The notes below the pieces were generated by a model, which saw only the letters and a list, made by a program, of their open reading frames with translations, made no database searches and had not been told where the DNA came from. From Incurvaria masculella (taxonomy: Eukaryota > Arthropoda > Insecta > Lepidoptera > Incurvariidae): a stretch of DNA of 64,000 nucleotides. Positions 10,301 through 22,300 of the stretch are shown here, one piece after another (positions within the stretch are counted from its first letter, which is position 1; every line of letters starts with the position of its first letter). Where the stretch lies: assembly GCA_946894095.1 (NCBI GenBank), contig OX335644.1:17713595-17777594 (forward strand), written 5' to 3'. The position numbers and the translations under genes are program-made.

Positions 10301-13300
10301 TTAAAAACAAAAATTTCATTGAATAGGTACTAACCAGAAAAATAAGAATAGCATAGAATAAGTGAAGGTAGGTACAGAAACATATTCGTTGGCGTCAGCA
10401 CAAACAAATCTGTTCTTTTTCTTGGGTACGAAATAAGCTTTCGTCAGACATCTTACAGTATAATTTTGCGTGCGGGCTCGTCTTGACTGGCTTATAATTT
10501 AATCTTTCCTTTTTTTCAAAATTAAAAAAAAATAATGAGGTGATCAAGTTTCATAATATTCCGTGACTGTTTCCTCCTCCGACGAAGAACGAGTTATTTT
10601 ATAGGGCTCCGTACCCAAATTTCACACTCTGTGCAAATTCGCTGCTATAACAACAAAAAGTAATAAGTAAATAAAAAAAATAAAAACTAAAGGGAGGCTA
10701 AAATTTCCAGCTCCACCGCTTACTTTTCTGAAAAAGTTTAGCAAAATTAAAATTCAAACTGAATCAGACTTGGGCCTACAGTCCAGTTTGACGTTCTCGC
10801 GTACGTATTCTGTGCGTCGCAAGTTGCAAAATTTCCGCGCCCGCCCTGCCGGGAGCGGACATTGAAATCGCCTCACCTTCGAGCGCCCGGTCGATGCACT
10901 CCTGCACGTCCGGCGGGAAGTGGCCGAGGTCGCCGGCGTCGGCGGCGAGCCCGAGCGCCGCCATGCCGCTGGCGATCGCGTCCGCCGACGTGAGCGACTT
11001 GGAGCGCTGCAGGCCCGGCGGCGCGGGCGACGCGCCGACCAACGACGCCGGCCGCTGCGCGCGCGCGCCGCCGTTCGCGACCTTCCTCTCGTGCGCCGCC
11101 TGCTGCGGCAGCTTGAAGTGCACGCGCGGACCGTTCTGCGGAGCGAAACGTCGGTTTGTGACCGAGCTCAAATAGTTAGGGGGTGTGTGCGTCAACGTAG
11201 ATGGCGCCACAGTCGTTCGTAGCTGTTTCTGTTATAACTCCTTGCGGCTCGTAGTCTAGTGGCGCGGGGACTGGCCGAGCGTCCCAGAGGTCTGGGTTCA
11301 ATTCCGACATGCACCACTTTCTTTCTCTTTCCGAGTTCATTTCATGCATTTCATGAAAGTGCATTTCGTCACCAATGCGAGCTGCTCCATGGTTCGGAAT
11401 CCATGTAAAACTCTAGGTCCCCTTCCCCTACTAGGGTGGAAGGGTATAAGCCCGCCCGGGTTGGTACCATCGCATTGGATGAAAAGATGGTCGAAGCGGC
11501 AATGGAAAATTGTCCGTGTTTTCCATCCAGTTTAATGTAGCCGTGCTCATAAAGGGAAGGTCTTGGCATGGCACCTAATTCCTTCGGGAATGTGGTGTAA
11601 TGGGCTAATAATATTAGGGTATTTGTGTGGTATTAGACATCCATGTCAGGTCGCATTAAAAAAAAAACTCCTCAAACATTGACGCAAAATTGACCAAAAA
11701 TGACGCGTTTTGCAGTGGACTCTAAGGTTTTGGGTTTGGAAAGTATTGTGGAGGATGGACTCACCTAGTGCAGCTAAGGTGACGTTACAGTCCCCTGGGA
11801 ATAAGGAAGGGTTCACTCACCAACCGGTCGACTTGCTACTACCATACCTTTATTCTGGGGACAATGGGCGATGCTCCTGCTGCTTACTGTACTTAACTTA
11901 AACAGTAGTAGCGAGCACATAAATCGGTTATGTATTTAATCTCATTAAATAATTACAACAATACGCTGGAATTGCTCAGATAATTCTGTGGATTGCCATT
12001 TACAATTAGCAACTTTTTGCACTCATAATCAAATTATAGCCTTTTTTACAAACTGTTACATGAGATTAAATACATAACTGCGTCGTGTGCTCTCCTATAT
12101 ACTTATGATTAGTAACTTCTTATTTTTGGAGAGTTAGTGGAGGTAATAACGACGAACCACTGTGCCGCCATCTACATGGACGCACACATCCCCTTAATAC
12201 CTTTGCTGAGTTTTCTGAACGACTGTATGGAAAGGTTCTTTGCCTACTCCCTGACAAAACATGTTGTCGAAAAAACAAAATAGTCGTTGGCATTGGGCTA
12301 TCAGTGTGTGACAGAACGATACGGTAATTCGGTGCTAGGAGATAATTCGGCCATGGATTCGTGGCCTTCCGCGAGCGACACACCTGCGCGTGCAGCACGT
12401 TGCCGCTGGAGGCGCTGGAGAGCAGCGGGTGAGGCTGCGCGGGCCGGAAGTGCTGCGGCAGCGCCTGGCCCGCGTGCAGCACGGCGCCGCTCGAGCGCGA
12501 GTGCTGCAGCGTCGCGCCGCCGTAGCCGAGCGGCATCGCCGACCTGAGGGCAACGGTATACATGCATGAACGTGAGATATGCCGCCAAGCGCCGAGACGA
12601 CCACGAGACCTTGAATGATGTTCAATTGATATTTTTTTTATTTCAAAGGAACACTTAGGAATGGTGACGGTATCCGATCCTTACACGGCATACAATACCA
12701 ATGTTGCCCATAGTTTATCGCTGTCCGCAAAAGCAGCGTTGGGCGAATGCAATGTGAATATTAACTCAGTGTTACCAAATACTGGATCGATTAAACATCG
12801 CAGCTTAAACATTCAACAGACTCAGATAATTGCTTCGTTGCTACCACTCAGTCGAGTGAAATGGAAGAAATTGCCTAATTGTTTAGCGCCATTCAAATGA
12901 TATCTTCGAACTAAATGTAAAATAAGAGTAATTGTGTTAAACCGCTTTAGAAAGTCCAAATGAAACTCCTAAAGTATTAAAAAAAAAGGTTTTTTAATGT
13001 TACTGGACATTGATGGTTCAGAAAACCATACCAGTCGTCATGATATTAGCTCAACACACCGCATTCATAAGGAATTAGCTGCCATGCCAGGATCTTACCT
13101 TTGTGAGGAGGGAACTCGGACTTACCATACAGTTCCGTATGGTAAGTCCGAGTTATCTCCTAAATCGCGGCGTTTATGGACCTTTGAAGACGTCAAACCC
13201 ACACAAGTTTAAGTAATTTTCTGTGGTTTTACTTCTTCAACCTGTCAAAGTCCAACTCGGATTACCTACCTAATTGTATGAAAACGCGGAGTCAGCGTAA

Positions 13301-16300
13301 GTGGGAAAGTCAACGTATTCACGGCGAAGATGCGTTAGTTGTAAAATCAAACTCAGACTCGCAAATATTAGTTCGCTTAATGCCCACTGCGCGCGCTTTT
13401 CAATTCTCCATACATTTGAAAACGTTAGTCGGTCGGTTTGGCGTAAACCTCAATTAAGGTGACGAGTCGGACTAAGGGCATTGGAAGGAAAAACACGGAC
13501 AAGTTCTCATTGCCGTTTCGACCATCTTTATATTCAATGCGATGGTACCAACCAACCCGGGCGGGCCTATATCACCTAGGCAGTAGGGGAATGGTTACTA
13601 CAGTATTACATTGATTCCAAATCATAGAACAGCTTTAACGAAATGCACTTAGAGAACTCTGAAATAGAAATAAAATGGTGCATTAACGGGGCGGGACCTC
13701 TGGCAGTTGCATTAGGCAATCGTCTCTATCAGATCAAAACCGAGTTCTCTATGTTTCTGCCTCATTACAGTAATCTTAAGGCTGACATTGAAATTTCAAA
13801 TGCGTTCGTTTACGGTCTTACGGCACAATTAGCCAATAGCCGTGCCACAGCCGCATAGCTGGCCGCTGCTCGCGTATGACCGTCAGCCGGAGGCGGCGCG
13901 GCGCTCGCAACACACAAGGGGCGACCGACCTACATAATCCTTCAACAAATAACGATATTATTTATGTACATTTTTTTTATTTATTACTTACTAGCTGAGG
14001 TACCCGGCTCCGCTCGGGTCAATGCCGTGTCGGACTGATGACAAATGGTCACCTCTCTTTTCACCCCCTTTGATTTTAGGCAAGGCTTTCGCAAGGCTCT
14101 GACTCTCCCTATACCAAATTTCATTAAAATTGGGTTAGGGGTGAAAACGTAACAGATAGAGTTACTTTCGAATTTATAATATTAATATCATCCTAGACGC
14201 CACACATTTAACTTTGACCCACATAAGTTTTTTTTTTTGCAAATGCCAATGCTTATGATGCGTCCCCGTATCGATGAGCTTAGCGAATTTTCGATAAGTG
14301 ATTTGTAACTCGCAATAAAGACTCAGCACCAGTGTCACGATTCGCAAGGGAGCCCGCGTGAGTCAGCGCATTAGGTACGCAGCAGAGAAGTATTTTGAGT
14401 TCACATCCGCAGCGCGCGCCTGAACTGTTTGTAACACGCTTCAAATTCATTTGATCTGCAAGGTTTACGGTAGTCAATGCATACCCAAATTCAGTAGTTG
14501 TATACATGAAATTGATAGCTAAAAATATTGTGGAAATTGGCGTTTTCAAATGTATGGAGAAATTGATATTTGCGAGTCCGAGTTTGATTTGACAGCTTAC
14601 GTATCGTCGCCGTAAATATGTTGAGGTTGCCGTTTACGCCGACTTCGCGTTTTCATACAAATCGGAAACCGAGTTTGACTTTGACAGCTTGAACAAGTAA
14701 AACCATCAAATATCTAGTAAACACTTGTATGGAGTTTGACGTTATTACGTAACTTCAAAGTTCCGTAAACGCCAATTTAGGTGAAAACTCGGACTGACCA
14801 CTCAGAAAAATGAAATCATAGGCCTTAGGCCGACTTTTCATCTAAATTGGCGTTTACGCCAAACCGATCGACTAGCGTTTTCAAATGTATGGAGAATTGA
14901 AAAGCGGGCGCAGTGGGCATTAAGGGAACTAACATTTGCGAGTCAAAGTTTGATTTGAAACACGGACATTTTTTCCCCCGCTTCCAGTATCTTTCAGCCC
15001 ATGCGATATGGTACCAACTCTACCACCTAGTAAGTAGGGAAAGGGACCTAGACGGGACAAGAACTTCGACTGGCTGGACACCCCAGATTTACGAACTAAA
15101 CTAGAATGCACCGGTCTCACACATAACAGTTTAGGTGAGCACTTTTCTTTGCTAAGTATACCGGCGGCGGTGGCGGGCGGCCCAGAACTAGCTAGCGATG
15201 GTAATTCCGACTCCAAATAAGAATTGATTCCTATTCCAAATCTACAAGTCTGGAAGGCCTCTGGAATTAAGGTTTCTAAGGTACGAGACCCGCAACTACA
15301 ATCCACTCTCAACTCCAGAATGGTTTGTTATACTCCGAGTTCAATGGTTCTTGAAATATACTTTGAGGGGTAGGACTGGGAAAGTGAGTACCTAGTTAAA
15401 GTTGATAAGGTGTGTTGAAAGGAGTAATCGGAATGGGGTGGACTCGGGGTGATCTAGTATTCTGCGTAGCATCTGGTAATTGGCAACTCTCGATCAGAAC
15501 GATAGAATCGAATCAAACAAACACAACATAAAGTCTGAGCATGTTGTATACATGACGCAGTCGGAGATGGCGACGAACGCGTCGAGTATGTACGACCTTG
15601 GCGAACCCACGCGGCGTACGTCGGTAGACAGACATTTTGTGATTTTTAAAGCTGTCAAACATTGCTGTCAAAGCAGACTTTTATTTATTTATTATAGAAA
15701 CTTAATAGCTATTTATGGTTACAAATAGGACAGGTATTTATCAAATTGTTTAGCCAATTATAAAGTTTCACAATTTGAAAATGTTGTTGACGTTATAGGT
15801 ACCTATATTGTTCGCACTATTTCGTTCTGGTACATTTCACAATATACGGGTCCATATCTTTTTTTTTGCCCTCCAATGAGATTGGTAGCCCTCATCGAAC
15901 TCACTCAAATTAAACTGAACTTTTAAATGTTTTATACAGGTTAAGTGATGGTCTGGCTGCCACTGAATTAGAGCATCGCTTCAAGGTCCTTGCCTGCGGT
16001 GACAATGGGTTCTGGTCACATCTTTACATCATCTTTACTTACTAATGGTAGGAAAAGACATGGCTGTCACCGGCGTGATGCTAGTGAACGGATGCTGTTT
16101 GTGATGACTGGGCCTGCTTCGATTTGCAACATCAAAAACATTTAAAAAGAGTTTTATGTTTTTGAGCAACACGAAATAATGTGTTTGTTTATACCTGCGC
16201 TAAACTCCTTAAGAAATGGTAATTAAAGGATTCAAAATATTTATTTATACCAACAGGTAACTCGTATATATATTTTTTATTTTTTGCAAGTTCTTCTACG

Positions 16301-19300
16301 CGTTGTTTGTTGAACTGGCTAATGATAAAATGTGCCAAATCCGAGTGTAGTGAACTGCCTATAGATGATAAATAATAATCAATAAACAATATTATGTTAA
16401 TGCTAGAACAATGTATTCCATTGAAATTTATCAATTCGTCGAAGAACATGTTTTCGTTCATAGATATTTTCTTTTTTTAGGTACTTTAGTAAGACTCTAA
16501 CCAAGTTTCCAGGGCAATGTCGTACCTGTCTCGGAGCATCTGCTGCATCTCTAAGGACGTGAGATTTCGGCACTTCATTTTTGTACAACGTTTTTGCTTA
16601 GTAGAAGGAAAAAATCGCCTTGCATCGAAAAGGCACTCGCATGCTCTCAAGCTTAGTGGCCAGCCTGGGTGCAAGTTTGTGTTGTTTGTGTAGTAGTTGT
16701 TTTTGTTATTTGTGCTACACAAAAGTCCAACGCCAGGGGGGACTTTTTTTGGGCATGCGATCCTCCTAGACCTACTGAACTTTCGGACGGATTTTTGTTG
16801 CTTATTTTCAGTGCAAAGCTGTGCAAGGCGATATCTTCGCACCAGGACAATGAAGCAGTGTGCTAGACAAGGCGGGTACTCACATATCCTCAGAAGAATA
16901 TCTGCCTCGCACCATTTTCAACTTATTCCCCGGAAGGGTTAACATCAAATCACACAACTGCAAGTCAGTTCCACACGCGTCTCATAGCGAGTTGGTGCCA
17001 AAGCGATCACGCGGAGACTGTAAACTTATCGCAGAGTCAACACGCCCTATCGCAAATACCAAATCCCCGCGAATGTCGCGCCAACTTGGCAATGTTTCGT
17101 TGTCAATTACACACGTTTTGTGTTGTGTCAACGCGCCCCGGTGCGGCTATTATTAGTGGACGGAGGGGGCCCAAGCCAGAGGAACGAGCGTGACAGACAA
17201 TTTTCAAAAAACGAAGACTCTTTCGAGCGCGTTGGGCGCGAAAAGCGCAACTTCTGAGTTTTAGATTAAATCTACGTAGAATGCGATACGTGCATCGGAA
17301 GGTGGACACGCGTGCGTGGTTCGTTTTCACGTTCTTCGTTCGATTTTGTGTTCGTAATTATTTTTCGCGTCCGGGCAACGGGACGGCAGACGCGACCGTT
17401 CGCCGGGCTTCCGCGTGCGCCAAATGAGGCGAGCGCGTCGCGTCCACGGACGCTCGTCACGACAACAATGATGAAAATGAACCTCGTTATTTATTAATTG
17501 CGCGCGCATGTCATCTACGACCACCTGTCACGGTGGTTCGGAGTGCCGAAACGACTGCGTAATCGCTTCTCGACCATCAATTCTTGGTTATTCGACGCGG
17601 AATTTTTCTAAAGGTTTTCGTTTTTTTTTATTTACTTGTGCTATGAGGCCTTGCTTCTTGGCAAATTGAATGATTCTACGCCAACGGGAATTACCCTATT
17701 TTACATTTTTTTTAATCGATCAAACATCGTATTTATTGCCATCATATCAAACATGGACCCTTAGCACTCATGCCAGACACCCAGCACCGATGCCACGGTC
17801 TCCCAAGAGCCTAGGTTAAGAAACCCTGCACTACAGGCTTATTCGTTACGGCTGCATTGGCACTGGTGCAGCTGTATTTACATGGCCCACTTATTGACGA
17901 AGCAACCGCTTTCGCCAGTGCTTCACACTTCGTCGCTTGCATCACCGGCGAATTCGCGACAATCGGCCGAGCGGCTAATAGTTCAGGGGCGTGGGGCCTA
18001 GCCAGAGGCCGTGGGTTCCATCCCCGCCCCGCTTATGCACTAAGTTGGATCTCTTTCTAAATTCAATAAGTGTATAACGTCACGAATGCGAGCGGTTCCA
18101 TGATTCGAAATCCATGTTAATGGTCCTCTTCCCCTCCATACTAGGCGGTAGGTTTGGCCGCCGAGGTGGGTGCCATTGCATTGGATGATTTGGACTGGAT
18201 GATTGTCCGTGTTTTCCATCCAGTTCAATGTAGCCGTGGTCATAAAGGGAGAGCCCTCGTTTCGCGTCAGAGTGGTAAGTCTGAGTTCTCACTTAAATTG
18301 GCGTTTACGGCAAACCGTTCGACTGGCGTTTTCCGCCAACTCCATACAATTTTTTACTAGAAATTCTGTGGTTTTACTTCTTCAAGCTGTCAAAGTCAAA
18401 CTCGGACTTCCGATTTGTATGAAAACGCGGAGTTGAGGTTAACGGCAACGTCGACGTATTTACGGCAACGTTAAGTAAGCAGTCAAATGAAGCCCGGACT
18501 CGCAAATGTTACTTCGATTAACGATCACTGCGCGCGCTCCTCAATTTCTCCATGCATTTGTGAACGCTAGTCTATCGGTTTGCCGTAACGCCAATTTAGG
18601 TGACAACTGGGACTTCAGGTATTGGTTTCTTCTCGAATGGGGTGTTTTGAGCTATTATTAAGACGGTGGGTGTGCCAAAAATAATGTTTTCGTGCATCCG
18701 AACAAATAACTGAGTCAAACGACCAATAGACAGATGATCTTTATTCTCTTTACTAATAAACCCAAATCAACCTCGGAATAGTCGGAATAGTAGTATAACG
18801 ACATGCAGTTTCAAATTTGATCGAAAGGGACAAACCATGGTATGACAATTCCGAAATGTTTCGGTTTTATTAGTAACAGGGTAAGTGTGTTACATCAGCG
18901 CCCGCAACTACGTTGCATGCAAGCGAAAAATCCACTTGATCTTTTCCCCCAAACGCGCCAGAAGAAGTCTAACTTCAAAAAACCGGCCAAGTGCGAGTCG
19001 GACTCCCACACGAAGGGTTCCGTACCATCGTACAAAATTTAACACAAAAAAATCACTTTTTTGCATGGAATCCTTTATTTTTTATATTTTTTTTTATTTT
19101 ACCTATTTGCTGTTATAGCGGCAAAATATATACACACCCTATGAAAATGTCAGCGGCCTATTACGGTTCATGAGATACAGACTAGATACACATTAGAGTG
19201 ACAGCCGGACGGACGGACAGCGGAGGCTTAGTAATAGGGTTGGGTGAGAATGCGTTACCTGGGGGAGTTCATGTTCGCCTTGGCCATGGTGAACTCCTTC

Positions 19301-22300
19301 GCGTGCACGTTCAGCTTGTTCTGCTGCTGCTGCTGGAGCGACGTGGCGCCCCCGTTGCCGGCGAGCGGGACGCCGTCCGCGCGCACGCCTGCGACACACA
19401 CACCCATAACGTGGACGTCCAAGTGACGTCGCTCCGCGCGTCGCAACTGGACTGAGGGCTGTCTGAGACACTAGTCTGATGCACAAGAACGTTATAATGG
19501 ATTATGGCGATTTCAATTTGTTTATGTGACTTGAAACGGGTGGCTAATACCACACCTACTGTCATGATAATACCTCAATACACCCCATGGGAACTAGGCA
19601 ACCTTCGCACGGCTACATTGAACTGTAAGGAAATCAAGGACAATTTGCAACGGGTCGCTTCGACCTTTCATTCAATGCTATGGTACCTACCACTAATCAA
19701 ACTGAATTCGTGGTACCAACCACTCGGGCGGAATTCACCCTACCACCTAGTAAGTAAGAAAGGGGACCTACAGTTTTATGTGGAATCCGGTATCACGAAC
19801 GACGAATCCCTAAGTCGCCTTTTACAAAATAAAAAAAATCAAATTGTATTCATTAAAAAATATGTAAAAAAAAATAAAAAAATATATGTGTGTATATTTA
19901 TTAAAAAAAGTTGTTAGGCCCCTGAACTAGATAAAATCTGTCTTGCAGAGGTTATTTTTCCGATTTTTTTTTAATTGTATTGCGCTTCCGAAAAAACAAT
20001 ATATCAAATAAATTAAATATACTTTTTTGTACTAAGGTGGTACGTCGCTTATTCCAAGGAATGTGATTTGTATGTTTGTACAATCGACCGTGAAGTAAGG
20101 ACACATTAATCTTTTTTCTTTATTTTTTCTTTATTAAGGTTCGCCAACACGTACAATTTACAAAAGGAGATGTGTTACAAAAATATAGCGTTCGTGTACA
20201 CCCCACAAGTGGCGAACACAGCATGCGTAATAATAACAGATGACGAGACAGATGATAACTTAACTTAACCTAACATATTTAACAAAACAAAACAGCATTT
20301 TATTAAAAATAAAAAAAATGTTAAACAAAAGAAAAGTTCTGAACCAACAAGAATATTATTTAAAAAAATATATATATGGGTATACTTACTAACTACAAAC
20401 TTTTATATATATTAACTTATAAATAGGTACTGCTAGCTTTTTTAATGATTTGTGGGGAGTCTGCAAAAATATCAAAAAAATTACGCCAAATGTTGCATTC
20501 ATTGCACATTCTAACAATGGAGAGTGGTTGCCAACATTCGTACGGCAGCGTCTGGGAGCAAAAGTCAGTCGGTTTTGAATTCTACTGCCCACCCGAGGCA
20601 CACTTAAATTTATTTGTATCAGAAGTTCAGGACAGTCGATGCTTCCATTCAGTAGTTTGTTCAAAAATATTATGTCCGTACATGATCGACGCAGAGCAAG
20701 TGTCCTCGCAAGTGTCTCCATTTTAAAGTGACTTAGGGCCGAGTGCACGAAAGGACAAAACATCAAAATCAACGTCAACGTCTGATCAAACACGTCACTT
20801 TGTGTGGACAGTATGGAAGGAACTCTATGCGGATCACTAAAAGTGACGTGTTTGGACATTGATTAACTCGTCCGTCTCTTCGTGTCATCGTACGTTAATA
20901 ATGTCCGGCAGAGCTTTTGATGGTATGTTAATTGGTATAAAAACCGTTTTTGCACCCGTTCTAGCCTATTAACGTGAATATGATACACCGGACACCAAGC
21001 TGTACTGCTATACTCCAAAATGCTCCGTACAAGGGAGTTATAAAGAATTATGAACGTTTTAGGTTGTTTAAAAATGTTTGTCTTCCTAGAAACGAAACCC
21101 AGCATTTTGGAGGCCTTTTTTGAAATATGATCTATATGAATGTGAAACTTAATTAATTAAAGAAAGATCCCAGTAAAAATAACTACTTTACGAATATACT
21201 GCAAGGCTGGGCCCAAACCAGCAAAACATACCATTCGCGGGTATTGCGTCTTCCAATTTTGTTTTCAATTCACCAACAATCCCTCTTCCCGTAATCATTG
21301 CCTCCTACTAACACAGTGTTTAAGATTACCTACATACCTACATACATTTATTTAACGCTTGATCTGCGTTGCAGACATTGACTGCAAAGATTGGTGGTGG
21401 GATAGGGGTGGGGGGGGGGGGGCGCGTTTCGGAATGAATGTATATGAGTCTGTGTGAGTTGCGGGCGTATTGTGTGTGGTTTCAATGTGAACAGTGAGGA
21501 AATTTGGAGAAGTTTTCCGGTTTTACCATAGTCAAGTGCATTCAGGGAAGACATGCACGGGAAGAAATGTAATGGGCCTGATTGTATTCCATAAAATTCA
21601 GTTCACCTCCTAGCACTGCCACACACCTCCTCCTCTAGGTTGCTTGGTGGCTCTCAGTGGTCCCCGCCAAGGATCCTTGATTACAACCCGACTCCGTCCG
21701 CGTCAGCGCTTTCTATACCAACTGTCAAACGCATACATTTTTTTGACAGGCGACATCGCCTTCTCGATAGCGCTTAGTCGATACTAGACTAGGAGGTCGC
21801 GACAAAAATGGTACCGATAATGTAAATGGCTAAAACTGGGCTCACAAGATAAAGTCCAACCCTGTGAAGCTAAATGTGTCGGTCTGCCTCAGAAAATTTC
21901 GCCTCTCATACAAACGTAGTTTACTAATGATTTGAAAACCACTGTTCCAATTTACTTGATATTAGGTATCTACTATCAGGCGACAAACATCTGTGTCTGC
22001 ATGTCTGTGTTTTATTTTGTAACTGTATCCTGGCTCAAACCACAGAGAAAACAAAATTCGTATGAATACTTTATTTTTGCTTTCATTTGATTCCGTTTAG
22101 ATTTAAAAAAAAATAACCACGTGCAGACACAGATATTTGTTTTCTGATAATTTATATCAAATATCAATTCAATTGGAACAGTTGTTTTCAAATGATTACT
22201 AAACTACGTTTGTATGGGGAGAAGTGCTTACGGGCCGGTCTCTAACCTGTGAACCCAGATTCAGCCATTTACCTTATCGTGACCAAACATTTCGTGACCT

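Noticed and set aside
16486..16842. 118-codon minus-strand frame starting near 16842
   Set aside because: No recognisable domain, no splice link to the host gene by phase, and several competing frames; left unannotated as a gene.
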